Source of the DNA: Acinetobacter junii CIP 64.5
GTDB lineage: Bacteria; Pseudomonadota; Gammaproteobacteria; Pseudomonadales; Moraxellaceae
NCBI RefSeq assembly: GCF_000368765.1
Contig: NZ_KB849653.1
Coordinates: 103,607-167,606, forward strand
Direction of reading: 5' to 3'
Length of the DNA stretch: 64,000 nucleotides
The translations under genes and the position numbers were made by a program. Positions 36,776-46,214 of this stretch are shown here, in pieces. A model generated the notes under the pieces. It searched no databases, was not told the origin of the DNA, and saw only the letters and a program-made list of their open reading frames with translations. The first letter of the stretch is position 1; every line of letters starts with the position of its first letter.

Positions 36776-38575
36776 GTGAATCCAAACGCGCGTGAACACA
36801 TTGAAAAAATACTGACTCATATGACCCAATTGCCTGGTGTGTACAAAATGCTAGGCAAAGATGGGGAGTTACTATATGTCGGTAAAGCGAAGAATCTAAA
36901 AAATCGTGTCTCCAGCTATTTTGTTAAAACAATTGAACATCCCAAAACACAAGCTTTGGTTGCACGTATTTATGATATCGAGACATTGATCGTTCGTTCC
37001 GAAACTGAAGCGCTACTATTAGAACAAAATCTTATCAAATTACATCGTCCGCCATATAACATCATGCTGCGGGACGATAAGTCCTATGTCTATATCTTTG
37101 TTTCCGCAGATAAACCTTATCCTCGTATTGCCAGTGGGCGAGGTAAAGGTAAGCATCAAATCGGAAAATTTTTTGGTCCTTATCCAAGTGCTTACAGCGC
37201 GCGAGATACTCTATTAACCTTACAAAAACTATTTAATGTAAGACAGTGTGAAAATAGCTATTTTTCTCAACGCAAACGCCCTTGTCTACAATATCAAATC
37301 AAACGGTGTACAGCACCATGTGTGGGGTTAATTAGCCCAGAAGATTATAAAGAAGATGTTGATAATTCAATTCGCTTCTTACAAGGTGATACCAAAGAAC
37401 TGAATCAGGAATTAATCGGCAAAATGGAGCAAGCGGCAGAAGCTCTTGAGTTCGAAAAAGCGGTATTTTATCGAGATCGGTTGTCTTTATTACGTGAAGT
37501 TCAAGCACAACAAGCGGTATTTAAAATAAAAGGTGAGGCTGATATTTTAGCGATTGCCTATCAAGCGGGTGTCACCTGCGTACAAATCATGTATGTGCGT
37601 AATGGTCGTATGTTGGGAGGAAAAAGCTATTTTCCAGATATGTTGGGCGATGATCTTGGACAAATGCTCAGTGATTTTATTGCCAACTTCTACTTCCAAG
37701 TGGCAGATGAAATCCCTTCAGAGTTGATTGTGAATGTCGAACTTCCTGATCGAGTTCAACTCGAAGAAGCGTTACAACAAACCTTTGAGAAGAAAGTTCA
37801 GATCAAGCACAAAGTTCGAGAAACACGGGCTGAGTGGCAAGAGCTTGCACAAATGAACGTGCAGCATGCAATCAAAGGGAAGTTGAGTAATCATTTAGAG
37901 TTGAATGAGCGTTTTCATCAACTTGAACAAGTTGCAGGACGTCCGATTGATCGAATTGAATGTTTTGATATTAGTCATACCATGGGGGAAGCACCAATCG
38001 CTTCCTGTGTGGTGTTCGATCAAGGTGGAGCGCGGAAAAGAGATTATCGTCAGTTCGCCATTCAGGACATTACCGGTGGTGATGACTATGCAGCGATGCG
38101 TCAAGCACTGATTCGTCGTTATAAGAAGAATATGTTACCTGACCTTTTACTGATTGATGGTGGTAAAGGGCAGTTGCATATGGCTATGGATGTCATGCAA
38201 GAGCTTGGTCTAGATGCATTTATGATTGGGGTCTCTAAAGGTGAAGGGCGAAAACCAGGTTTAGAAACCTTACATTTTACTGATGGTACAAAGATCCAAT
38301 TGCCTGAAGACCACAAAGCTTTGCACTTGATTCAGCAAGTTCGAGATGAAGCACATCGTTTTGCCATCACCAAACATAGAGCCAAGCGAGATAAGCGACG
38401 TAGTAGTTCTGTATTGGAAGCAATCCCTGGTTTAGGACCTAAACGTCGACGCGATTTATTGACTCATTTTGGCGGTATACAAGGCGTGCTAAAAGCTTCA
38501 GAAAAAGAATTAATGCTTGTTCCTGGTTTGGGAGAAGTGATGGCAAGGACGATTTATAAAATTCTTCATGAATAA
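36776..38575 (+). CDS. uvrC: Excinuclease ABC subunit C
   Basis: UvrC makes both incisions around a lesion in nucleotide-excision repair, with UvrB. The 599-residue product has the GIY-YIG nuclease at the N-terminus (GVY at 21-23, YVG at 34-36, catalytic Arg in KNRVSSYF), a four-Cys region ([23 protein letters not shown]), a UVR motif ([19 protein letters not shown]), the RNase H-like nuclease domain ([21 protein letters not shown]) and C-terminal helix-hairpin-helix motifs ([22 protein letters not shown]). The start is GTG at 36776; starting later would damage the GIY-YIG domain. Confidence 0.97.
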   Translation: MNPNAREHIEKILTHMTQLPGVYKMLGKDGELLYVGKAKNLKNRVSSYFVKTIEHPKTQALVARIYDIETLIVRSETEALLLEQNLIKLHRPPYNIMLRDDKSYVYIFVSADKPYPRIASGRGKGKHQIGKFFGPYPSAYSARDTLLTLQKLFNVRQCENSYFSQRKRPCLQYQIKRCTAPCVGLISPEDYKEDVDNSIRFLQGDTKELNQELIGKMEQAAEALEFEKAVFYRDRLSLLREVQAQQAVFKIKGEADILAIAYQAGVTCVQIMYVRNGRMLGGKSYFPDMLGDDLGQMLSDFIANFYFQVADEIPSELIVNVELPDRVQLEEALQQTFEKKVQIKHKVRETRAEWQELAQMNVQHAIKGKLSNHLELNERFHQLEQVAGRPIDRIECFDISHTMGEAPIASCVVFDQGGARKRDYRQFAIQDITGGDDYAAMRQALIRRYKKNMLPDLLLIDGGKGQLHMAMDVMQELGLDAFMIGVSKGEGRKPGLETLHFTDGTKIQLPEDHKALHLIQQVRDEAHRFAITKHRAKRDKRRSSSVLEAIPGLGPKRRRDLLTHFGGIQGVLKASEKELMLVPGLGEVMARTIYKILHE

Positions 38576-38680
38576 AAGGGAGGATTGACCGAATCTTCCA
38601 TAGAGTTATGGATAAATGATCATTCACAAAACTTAAGAAACGTTGAAAGATAAAGTGAATTTGCTCCTTAAGGAATAATA

Positions 38681-39478
38681 ATGTCACTGCTTGGATTGTA
38701 TCAACAGCTAGAACAACAAGAATGGATTGATATTCCATCAGGATGGTTGCAAGGGCGTACGGTATTTGGTGGTCTTATCGCAGGTCTGCTCATTCAAAAA
38801 GCAATTCTTACAGTCAATGATTCAGAAAAACAGCTTTTAAGTTGCAGTGTCAGCTTTGTTGGGCCTGTACAGCAAGGTGTAGCCAAATTGACGGCTGAAG
38901 TATTGAGACAAGGGAAATCAGTGACGACACTTGAAATTCGTCTTTGGCAAGTCGATGCAGTGCAAAGTGTTTTAGTCGCAAGCTTCGGTTTGGGGCGAGA
39001 GTCGAGAATTGTGGTGAATAACCAACCAACAGTTCCTGACTACGTAACAGCAGATCAACTGGAAAAAATGGTTTATCTTGAAGGTTTGATGCCTGAATGC
39101 TTACAACAGTTCGAATTGTGTTGGGCTGAAGGTCATTATCCAATGGCAGGTAGTAAGACACCTGATTTTGGTGGATGGTGTCGTTTTTCTCCTCAATTAC
39201 ACTCAAATCGTGATTTATGTTTGGGTGATTTATTTTCTTTAATGGATGTGTGGCCGCCAGGTGTTTTGCCAATGTATAAAACATCAGCACCAGCGAGCTC
39301 TTTAAGTTGGCACATTACATATATACACCCGATTGAAAATCAACTGCATGACTGGTTTAAATATAAAGTCGTTACTGAGTTTGCAGAACACGGTTATTCA
39401 ACAGAATATGCTTATCTTTGGGATAGTGAAAATCGATTAATTGCAATCCTTAGGCAGACGGTTGCCATTTTTGCCTAG
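38681..39478 (+). CDS. Double-hotdog acyl-CoA thioesterase-like protein
   Basis: A 265-residue protein resembling the TesB-type, double-hotdog thioesterase superfamily: an N-terminal hotdog (WLQGRTVFGGLIAGLLIQ, then SCSVSFVGPVQQG) and a C-terminal one (LSWHITYIHP). Such enzymes hydrolyse acyl-CoA in the cytosol. The GRTVFGG motif is typical of this group. AAGGAATAATA precedes the ATG. It sits between uvrC and pgsA, spaced by about 100 bases on each side. Substrate unknown. Confidence 0.82.
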   Translation: MSLLGLYQQLEQQEWIDIPSGWLQGRTVFGGLIAGLLIQKAILTVNDSEKQLLSCSVSFVGPVQQGVAKLTAEVLRQGKSVTTLEIRLWQVDAVQSVLVASFGLGRESRIVVNNQPTVPDYVTADQLEKMVYLEGLMPECLQQFELCWAEGHYPMAGSKTPDFGGWCRFSPQLHSNRDLCLGDLFSLMDVWPPGVLPMYKTSAPASSLSWHITYIHPIENQLHDWFKYKVVTEFAEHGYSTEYAYLWDSENRLIAILRQTVAIFA

Positions 39479-39583
39479 TCGACACTTCCTCGTATTTCGT
39501 ATAAAGTTGCTTACAGATGGATACAATCTCGGCACAACCTTTGTGCAATATGCATATTTGATGCGACCAACATGGCGGTGTTT

Positions 39584-40171
39584 ATGAGCACAGGGCGAAT
39601 CCTGAACATTCCTAATATTCTAACATTGGCACGTATTGCCTTTATTCCTGTTTTTTTGGTGATTGCCTATTGGCCACCAGCGATTGGAATTGCTGAGCAT
39701 CATGGTGGGATGATGCGACATTTGATTTTGACCGCGATCTTTGTCCTTGCAGCTGTAACAGATTGGTTTGATGGCTACCTCGCAAGGACATTAAATCAAA
39801 CATCGGCTTTTGGACGCTTTCTCGATCCTGTCGCTGATAAATTGATGGTCGCTGCTGCTTTGATTGTTTTGGTTCAATGGCAACCTACAATTTCCATGGC
39901 ATTTGCTGCGATTGTGATTATTTCTCGTGAAATTACAGTTTCAGCATTGCGTGAATGGATGGCAGAATTGGGTGCAAGAACCAATGTTGCGGTTTCAACC
40001 GTAGGTAAATATAAAACTGCCTTTCAAATGATTGCGATTAGCGTATTTTTGTTGAACTGGAAGCCATTAGAAATCTGGGCGTATGCTTTATTGTATGCTG
40101 CGGTGATATTAACCTTGTGGTCGATGATTATATATCTACGAGCTGCATGGCCTTATTTAAAACAGCCTTAA
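39584..40171 (+). CDS. pgsA: CDP-diacylglycerol-glycerol-3-phosphate 3-phosphatidyltransferase
   Basis: PgsA makes phosphatidylglycerol phosphate in the inner membrane, the committed step to PG and cardiolipin. The 195-residue product has the full CDP-alcohol phosphotransferase motif: D60, D63-G64, A67-R68, G77, D81 and D85. Several membrane helices surround it. The ATG at 39572 (four residues longer) lacks a ribosome-binding site, while GGCGGTG precedes ATG 39584; either may be used. It follows the thioesterase gene; a terminator lies downstream. Confidence 0.95.
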   Translation: MSTGRILNIPNILTLARIAFIPVFLVIAYWPPAIGIAEHHGGMMRHLILTAIFVLAAVTDWFDGYLARTLNQTSAFGRFLDPVADKLMVAAALIVLVQWQPTISMAFAAIVIISREITVSALREWMAELGARTNVAVSTVGKYKTAFQMIAISVFLLNWKPLEIWAYALLYAAVILTLWSMIIYLRAAWPYLKQP

Positions 40172-40203
40172 TTGCTCATCAATCTAATAGCATCAAATCT
40201 AAG

Positions 40204-40229
40204 AAGCTCTCTAACTAGAGGGCTTTTTT
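40204..40229 (+). terminator. Terminator of pgsA
   Basis: AAGCTCTCT and AGAGGGCTT (one G-U) pair around AACT, followed by TTTT, about 35 bases after the stop. Confidence 0.85.
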
Positions 40230-40251
40230 ATTGCCTCATATACAGCTCAAG

Positions 40252-40276
40252 AAAAAAGCCCATAACGAATATGAGC
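40252..40276 (-). terminator. Terminator of the IclR-type regulator gene
   Basis: Read on the minus strand, GCTCAT-N7-ATGGGC (one G-U) followed by TTTTTTC. It is about 115 bases beyond the regulator's stop, so it may also end antisense transcripts. Confidence 0.65.
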
Positions 40277-40393
40277 TTAGTTCTCTGAGGAAAGTCATGC
40301 TCTTTTTGGGAGAGTATGCTGAAGAACATAATCATAATATGAGAATATACTGATATTTACAACGCATGAAAGTGTAAAGATTTTTTAATATTC

Positions 40394-41173
40394 TCAGTTT
40401 TGATTTGCTTGGTTTTCAGTCAGTGTTGCAAATTTATATTCGATCTGAGCTGCATTGCTTTGTAAGATTTCGATAAGCTTCTGAATATTCAGAAAATCAA
40501 AACGATTTTTTGATGCAACTAAGGTCAAGGCGATCGGTGCTTCCTTTGTGGAAAAACGTATCGGTACAGACAGACCGCAAACTTGTGGATCAATTTCACC
40601 TTGAGATAAATAAAATCCCTGCTTTTTGATTTTTTTCATCTGTTGAGCGAATTCATCTAGATCATGGGCAAAGCCAACTTTGGCAAGCTCATTTGAGAAT
40701 TGCTCATAGTAAGACTGAATTCTTTGTTTGGTTAAATGAGCAATCACAATTTTAGGTGATGCCCCCACATATACAGGTCGAGGACAGCCACGTCCGTATG
40801 AAAGCAGCTCGGCTGCTTTGAAGGTTTCATGATGTAAATCAATACAGTAATCATGATTCAAATAGGTGAGTAAGCAGCAAAGTTCTGTACGATCTACGAT
40901 GTCTCGCATGAACGGAATACTGATTTGTACTAAAGGATCTGTACTATGCGAAATATAGTCTAAAACCGCTATTTTAGAGCCTAAAGTGTAGTCACCAGAT
41001 GTTCCACTAATACGTTTCAAGATATCAGTTGATACCAGTTCCTTTAAATAGCGATATGCAGTGGGTTTTGAGAGATTGAGCTCATCACAAATGATATCAA
41101 CGTTGATAATCGGGCGAGAAACTGAAAATAAGTCCAGTACAGTGAGAATTTTACCAAAACTCGAAATTGCCAT
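40394..41173 (-). CDS. IclR-family transcriptional regulator
   Basis: A 259-residue regulator. The N-terminal winged helix-turn-helix (about 8-65: GKILTVLDLFS, then NVDIICDELNLSKPTAYRYLKELV) binds DNA; the C-terminal effector domain contains VGASPKIVIAHL and GLSVPIRF, where the family binds small organic acids. Genes of this family usually act on adjacent aromatic or organic-acid genes. It is divergent from the fusaric/aromatic acid efflux operon at 41590, so it likely controls that operon and itself (inference). A palindrome at 41350-41370 is the candidate operator. Confidence 0.9.
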   Translation of the reverse strand: MAISSFGKILTVLDLFSVSRPIINVDIICDELNLSKPTAYRYLKELVSTDILKRISGTSGDYTLGSKIAVLDYISHSTDPLVQISIPFMRDIVDRTELCCLLTYLNHDYCIDLHHETFKAAELLSYGRGCPRPVYVGASPKIVIAHLTKQRIQSYYEQFSNELAKVGFAHDLDEFAQQMKKIKKQGFYLSQGEIDPQVCGLSVPIRFSTKEAPIALTLVASKNRFDFLNIQKLIEILQSNAAQIEYKFATLTENQANQN

Positions 41174-41589
41174 GATGAGCTGTTTACTCCTTAAAAATAG
41201 TCTAAAGCTGTGGCTTTTATTTGCTTTATAACAGAAAAGTCATTCAGCGGGTATGCACTTTTAGCGTAGTTGATTCTAAAACGTATGAATAAGTTCTCTG
41301 ATGAGAAAAATGATATTTTTTGCATGACATATTCTATATTTAATTAAATAATTATCAAATAGTGATAATTTATGTTGACTAAATAACTTTGTTTTGAAAA
41401 AATTATAAGCACAATTTCTTCATTGGATAATTTGTTTTAAATTTATCCCTGAAATGTTTGCCATTCCGATCAGTTCATTCTATTTCACGGTCAATTGAAT
41501 GCTCTTTTAGTCTCTATCAAGAAGCTAAATGCAGCTGAGTTGTGTTGTGAATTTGCGTTTCCTAACGCGGTTAGTATTGAGAAAAGTTC
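41174..41589. other. Divergent control region, IclR gene and efflux operon
   Basis: 416 bases, AT-rich, no convincing gene (the 69-codon frame starting at 41495 runs into the efflux gene in another frame). It contains the palindrome at 41350-41370, directly followed by TTGACT at 41375-41380, a possible -35 for the efflux operon. No good -10 is at 17 bases; TATAAG at 41404-41409 is too far. Confidence 0.45.
41350..41370. promoter_or_regulatory. Candidate operator palindrome
   Basis: AATTATCA-N5-TGATAATT is a perfect 8-bp inverted repeat in the divergent region. Size and spacing fit a dimeric winged-helix regulator; assignment to the adjacent IclR-type protein is inferred from position. Confidence 0.5.
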
Positions 41590-43683
41590 ATGTTATTTAA
41601 ACAGTTGTTGGCTTTTAGGCCGAGTCGACTTGATATTATTTTTGCGTGCAAAACCTTTGTCGCAGGGATGTTGGCACTGTTTATTTCATTTGAGCTTGAT
41701 TTGATTAACCCAATGTGGTCGATAGGGACGGTATTAATTATTGCCAGTCCTTACTCTGGAATGGTTTCTTCCAAATGTATTTATCGCTTGGTTGGTACGG
41801 CTGCAGGAGCAATTATCGCGTTGCTTTTGACACCACATTTTATCAATACGCCGTGGTTGTTTACGATCATCTTGGCATTGTGGGTCGGGTTTGCATTGTA
41901 TATATCGCTCTTGGATCGTACTCCTCGTAGCTATGTATTTATGTTGGCTGGATATTCCACCGCAATGATTGTGTATAACGCCATCACTTATGTTGATACC
42001 TATAATATTTTTGATATTGCTCTGGCACGTGTTTTAGAAATCTCTGTAGGTGTGATTTCAACCGCTGTCGTTTCAGCAACTTTTTTTCCTGTTCATGTGG
42101 GTGCCATGATTAAACAACGTGTCATCAAAACTTTGCAGGATCTGGAAAATATTTTTGAAAAACTCATTTCAGCCCAAGATACAAACCAAAATTACACACA
42201 AATTTTAGGGGTGATCACTCGTGATGCATCAGATATCCATGCTCTAGCAGTTCATCTCGCTTATGAAAAAGGCGAGTTGCAAGGCATGACCAAACCTCTA
42301 CAAGAAATGCTGCATCAGGTCTCGCTTGTTGTAGCCAATCTAGTTGCCATGTCTCAACGGATTAAACAATTAGAGCAAATGCCATTAACCACATTAGCTC
42401 CAAGGTTAAGCCAACTACGACAACAGACCTTACAGTTTTTAAATCAAGAAAAACAATTAACTGCCGATAACTTACGTGATTTACCACCACAGTTTGAACA
42501 AGATTTTAGCGAATTGATTGCGATGGCTTCGTCTGAACAAAAGACTGTGTTGGCTGCCTTAAAAATGGATGTACGTCATTTTATCGCCAATATGTTGGCA
42601 GTGAAGTTACTTTGGCAACAGATCCAGAAAGGTCATAAAGAAATCCCTTCTGAGATAACTACGATCACCACCAAATATCCAAGTTTACACCGTGATCATG
42701 GTATCGCGGTACGCGGTGGAATCAGTGCGGTTCTCATCACTTTCATCGTGACAGGAGCGTGGATTTTATCAGGTTGGAAAGCTGGATTTATGATGGCGCA
42801 AATGGGCGCGATCACAGCGTGTATTTTGACTGCTTTGGATAATCCTGTGCCTGTGTTACGCATATTTATCTGGGGGAGCATCGTTTCAGCGGGATTGGTT
42901 TTTATTTATGCCTTTGGAATTTTTCCCCACATTACGCACTTTTGGCAATTAGCACTGGTACTTTTTCCAATTTTCCTTGTGGCTGTAAGCATGATGGCAA
43001 ATCAAATGCTAATGCCGATAGGTATGGTTTTAGGCATTAATACCATGATGGGGCTGAATTTACACAATAAATATTCAATGGATGCGGTGTCTTATTTAGA
43101 CAGCTCTTTTGCCATGATTTTAGGTGTTTTGGTCTCATTAATTGTGATTGATTTGGTTCGTGCTGTTTCACCCGATACAAGCGCAACACGTATTTTAAGT
43201 TTACATTACCAAGCGATGCGTCAAGCTTTAACACTGAGTTATGGGATTGATTTCAAAATTCATTTACGCAGCATGCTTGATCGAGTTGGGGTTCTAAATA
43301 GCAAGATGGTACAAAATGCTGAACTGAAATATGCCATCCAAAATGCCTTAATTGAAAGTGCATCGATTGTTGATCTTGTGCGATTACAGGAAATCCGCCA
43401 AAAGCTTCCACATTATGTGGACTTGCAAATGCAAATTGCTCTTTTAGAACGGCAGCTTGCCGAATATTTTCAAACTCAATCAGAGCAACTTTCACTTCAA
43501 ACTTTTCCAAAGAAAATTCTTCAGCAAATCGAAGTGGTCAAGCATCTTGCAACGCCAATTAGTGAAGATGAGTTGCATCAAAGATTATTGATTTCACTGA
43601 ATAATATTCTCAAAAGCATTGGGCATGTTTCAAATGAACAGGTGAGTTTAAATATGAATGACGTTGAGGTTGCTCATGGGTGA
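41590..43683 (+). CDS. aaeB: FUSC-family efflux protein (AaeB-like inner-membrane component)
   Basis: A 697-residue fusaric-acid-resistance-type (FUSC) protein. Two membrane blocks are visible: helices from about residue 13 to 165 and again from about 375 to 525 (with GGISAVLITFIVTGAWILSGWKAGF), each followed by a soluble helical part. In E. coli AaeB pumps hydroxylated aromatic carboxylic acids out together with AaeA. The stop overlaps the start of the DUF1656 gene, and an HlyD-like gene follows, giving the order aaeB-aaeX-aaeA. The start ATG follows GAGAAAAG. Symbol by family and context; substrate untested. Confidence 0.85.
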   Translation: MLFKQLLAFRPSRLDIIFACKTFVAGMLALFISFELDLINPMWSIGTVLIIASPYSGMVSSKCIYRLVGTAAGAIIALLLTPHFINTPWLFTIILALWVGFALYISLLDRTPRSYVFMLAGYSTAMIVYNAITYVDTYNIFDIALARVLEISVGVISTAVVSATFFPVHVGAMIKQRVIKTLQDLENIFEKLISAQDTNQNYTQILGVITRDASDIHALAVHLAYEKGELQGMTKPLQEMLHQVSLVVANLVAMSQRIKQLEQMPLTTLAPRLSQLRQQTLQFLNQEKQLTADNLRDLPPQFEQDFSELIAMASSEQKTVLAALKMDVRHFIANMLAVKLLWQQIQKGHKEIPSEITTITTKYPSLHRDHGIAVRGGISAVLITFIVTGAWILSGWKAGFMMAQMGAITACILTALDNPVPVLRIFIWGSIVSAGLVFIYAFGIFPHITHFWQLALVLFPIFLVAVSMMANQMLMPIGMVLGINTMMGLNLHNKYSMDAVSYLDSSFAMILGVLVSLIVIDLVRAVSPDTSATRILSLHYQAMRQALTLSYGIDFKIHLRSMLDRVGVLNSKMVQNAELKYAIQNALIESASIVDLVRLQEIRQKLPHYVDLQMQIALLERQLAEYFQTQSEQLSLQTFPKKILQQIEVVKHLATPISEDELHQRLLISLNNILKSIGHVSNEQVSLNMNDVEVAHG

Positions 43684-43882
43684 AATCAATCTATATGGAA
43701 TTTATATTCCAACGTTGTTAGTGCAAGCCGTGATTGCTTATGTGCTGTTTAAGATATTAAGTCCATTTGTAGATCGTTTCGCTCAGACGGGATGGATCGG
43801 GTTACCCAGTATTTTTAATCTCTGCTTCTATTTAGCTTTGATGCTTTGTGTGCATGAAATTTTTGTCCGACTTTGGATTTGA
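43676..43882 (+). CDS. aaeX: Small DUF1656 membrane protein (AaeX-like)
   Basis: A 68-residue inner-membrane protein with two helices (about 12-32 and 45-65), starting MGEINLYGIYIP, typical of DUF1656/AaeX, which always accompanies AaeA/AaeB-type pumps. The ATG overlaps the last codons of the FUSC gene by eight bases. An in-frame ATG at 43658 would lengthen it by six residues inside the FUSC gene and is less likely. Role in the pump is unknown. Confidence 0.88.
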   Translation: MGEINLYGIYIPTLLVQAVIAYVLFKILSPFVDRFAQTGWIGLPSIFNLCFYLALMLCVHEIFVRLWI

Positions 43883-43942
43883 ACTAAATTTTTGATTGTT
43901 TAAATTTCTCTGATTTAAAAATGAGTAGTAAAGGTGAAGAAC

Positions 43943-44944
43943 ATGAATGCATTTGATATGCGAAAAGTCATACGACCCGTGGTTCTTTTCATTGCCATTA
44001 TTGTGGCGATATACACGGTTGTGCATTTATGGAATTACTATAATGCGGCACCTTGGACGCGAGATGGTCGTGTCCGTGGTGATGTCATTCAAGTGGCTTC
44101 AGATGTCAATGGTTTGGTGACTGAGGTTTTGGTACAAGACAACCAAACTGTAAAGAAAGGACAGGTCTTGTTTAAAATTGATGTCGCACGTCAAGCACTG
44201 GATGTGGAGCAAGCCAAATCTGATCTTGCGAAAGCTAAAGCAGGTCTAGCACAAGCTCAAGCGACTCTCGCGGGTACTAAAGCTAGCTTAGTAAAGACCG
44301 AAGCCAATATGAAACTTGCCGAAAAGAATGCAGCTCGATATACCAGTCTTATGGATGGTGCAATTTCCAAACAGGAACAAGATCAAGTTTTTGCTGCACG
44401 TGATCAAGCTTTTGCTGAACGCGAACAATTAAAAGCAAGTATTGAACAAGCCAATGCTGCGATTGAACAGCAACATGCGTTACTGGATGTGGCGACAAGT
44501 AATTTGCATTTGGCAGAATTGAATTTACACCGTTCAGAAGTTGTTGCTCCTGCCGATGGAACTTTATCAAATTTTGATTTACGTGTGGGTAATTACGTTA
44601 AAGTTGGACAAGCTGTGGCAGCCCTTTTAGATCGTCAGCAACTTTATGTGGTTGGTTATTTTGAAGAAACAAAACTTGACCGTATTCATGTTGGAGATGT
44701 TGCAACAGTTCAATTGATGGGGGACAAACAACGTATTCGTGGTCATGTGCAAGGTATTGCATCTGGGATTGAAGATCGCGAGCGTTCGGGCAGTTCAAAC
44801 TTATTGGCAAATGTAAATCCAACTTTTAGTTGGGTACGATTGGCTCAACGAGTGCCTGTGAAAATTGTATTAGATGAACCACCACAAAATCCATTGGCAT
44901 TCGTTTCTGGACGTACTGCAACGGTGAGAGTGATTGAGAAATAA
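43943..44944 (+). CDS. aaeA: HlyD-family periplasmic adaptor (AaeA-like)
   Basis: A 333-residue membrane-fusion protein: N-terminal membrane helix (about 12-30), a biotinyl-lipoyl-like region (VNGLVTEVLVQDNQTVKKGQVLF), a long helical hairpin with heptads (about 75-190, AKSDLAKAKAGLAQAQ), the second half of the lipoyl domain (APADGTLSNFDLRVGNYV) and a beta-barrel. It would link the FUSC protein to an outer-membrane channel, which is not encoded here. AAGGTG precedes the ATG with six bases between; GTG 43934 is the alternative. Third gene of the efflux operon. Confidence 0.9.
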   Translation: MNAFDMRKVIRPVVLFIAIIVAIYTVVHLWNYYNAAPWTRDGRVRGDVIQVASDVNGLVTEVLVQDNQTVKKGQVLFKIDVARQALDVEQAKSDLAKAKAGLAQAQATLAGTKASLVKTEANMKLAEKNAARYTSLMDGAISKQEQDQVFAARDQAFAEREQLKASIEQANAAIEQQHALLDVATSNLHLAELNLHRSEVVAPADGTLSNFDLRVGNYVKVGQAVAALLDRQQLYVVGYFEETKLDRIHVGDVATVQLMGDKQRIRGHVQGIASGIEDRERSGSSNLLANVNPTFSWVRLAQRVPVKIVLDEPPQNPLAFVSGRTATVRVIEK

Positions 44945-45054
44945 GCTTTGAAGTTGTTAATAAATAAAATTAGTAGAGTGATATTAGTTAGGAAAGCTCA
45001 TAAGCTCAATTCAACGTTGTTATTCCGTTCCGCCTTCAATGTAAATTCAGCTCA

Positions 45055-45075
45055 AAAGGCGATATGGATATCGCC
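45055..45075 (-). terminator. Terminator of algH-ruvX
   Basis: GGCGATAT-GG-ATATCGCC is a perfect inverted repeat at 45058-45075; on the minus strand it is followed by TTTTGAG. It lies about 35 bases beyond the ruvX stop. Confidence 0.7.
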
Positions 45076-45109
45076 CGCCAAGATATTCATTTATATCTAA
45101 GATGTCTGA

Positions 45110-45553
45110 TTAAGGTGTGATGCCTGTAGGATCGCGATACCAGCTTTGTATCAACAACGCTGCTGCGAAGCTATCTGCTGATAAGCGTTTTGCTTGCCCT
45201 TTACTTTGATAAGATTCGAGTTCTTCTCTCGCTTCACGAGTTGTTAGGCGTTCATCCACCATCCACGTTTGGATATTTGTCTGGTGACGTAAACGACGAG
45301 CGAATTTACGAGCGCGCGCTGAGAGTTCGGATTCACTATCATCCATATTCAAAGGTAGCCCGACTAGAAATAAGTTCGGTTGCCACTCTTTAACAAGTTT
45401 GAGTAATTGGTTCCAGTCAGGGATGCCATCTTTCATTATAAATAAAGGCAGTGGATTGGCACTTTCAATCGCGGATTGACCAATCGCAATGCCCATTTTT
45501 TGTGTACCAAAATCAAATGCCATAATCGACTGGGAAGTTTGTATATCAGGCAT
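45110..45553 (-). CDS. ruvX: Holliday-junction resolvase-like YqgF / pre-16S rRNA nuclease
   Basis: A 147-residue RNase H-fold protein, RuvX/YqgF, needed for maturation of the 16S rRNA 5' end in E. coli. Motifs: [13 protein letters not shown] (first catalytic Asp, D14), the central [18 protein letters not shown], and DSFAAALLI near the end. The ATG at 45553 overlaps the algH stop by eight bases (ATGCCTGA), so the genes are coupled; the longer TTG start is rejected. algH-ruvX is a conserved pair in Gammaproteobacteria. Confidence 0.95.
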   Translation of the reverse strand: MPDIQTSQSIMAFDFGTQKMGIAIGQSAIESANPLPLFIMKDGIPDWNQLLKLVKEWQPNLFLVGLPLNMDDSESELSARARKFARRLRHQTNIQTWMVDERLTTREAREELESYQSKGQAKRLSADSFAAALLIQSWYRDPTGITP

Positions 45554-46100
45554 GACCAATCTCAGAAGCAAACCAATTACGATCTACACCGATTTTTTTA
45601 TAAGCCGCATCCCAACGATCGCCGTATGGAAGATTAAAAATAAGATCCATATCTGAATCGCAAATTAACCAGTCACCACGAGTGATTTCATCTTCAAGTT
45701 GATTTTTACCCCAACTCGCATAGCCTAGAGCAATTTGATAGCGACCAACGCCTTCATTGTGAGCAATCGCATCTAAGATATCTTTACTGGTGGTGATGCA
45801 GACATTTTCTCCTACCGCAATAGAGGAGTGCCAAGTCGGTTGACCAGTATGAAGAACAAAACCTGCTTCTGGGCGTAAAGGACCGCCCTGCAAGACCGCG
45901 TGAGGGTGAACATTATCCGCATCAATCTCCAAATCATTGAGAAGTTCTTTGATTTGTAAATCAGACGGACGATTGATAATGATGCCTTGTGCACCGTCTT
46001 CATCATGGCGCGCAACATAGATGACAGTATTTGCAAAGAAGTCATCTGCCATGTCTGGTGGAGCGATGAGACAACGGTGAGTTAAGTATTGTTTCGTCAC
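45546..46100 (-). CDS. algH: AlgH/YqgE (UPF0301) family protein
   Basis: A 184-residue conserved protein of the UPF0301 family: [21 protein letters not shown] at the start, [26 protein letters not shown] and the typical [14 protein letters not shown]. The start is GTG at 46100. The name comes from an alginate regulator in Pseudomonas, but the biochemical role is unknown; its constant linkage to ruvX suggests a role in RNA or DNA metabolism. Overlaps ruvX by eight bases. Confidence 0.95.
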   Translation of the reverse strand: MTKQYLTHRCLIAPPDMADDFFANTVIYVARHDEDGAQGIIINRPSDLQIKELLNDLEIDADNVHPHAVLQGGPLRPEAGFVLHTGQPTWHSSIAVGENVCITTSKDILDAIAHNEGVGRYQIALGYASWGKNQLEDEITRGDWLICDSDMDLIFNLPYGDRWDAAYKKIGVDRNWFASEIGHA

Positions 46101-46214
46101 CTAGGCGGTTCTCCATCAAAAGAATGTACGTTTCTATCTATATAGGTTCTTTATATCAACATACAAGAGTTAATCGGATTTCGCCAATCATTTTCTGATA
46201 TTTTGCCCTAAAAA

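Noticed and set aside
41495..41704. 69-codon frame before the FUSC gene
   Set aside because: Overlaps the FUSC gene in another frame, ends inside it, and lacks a ribosome-binding site.
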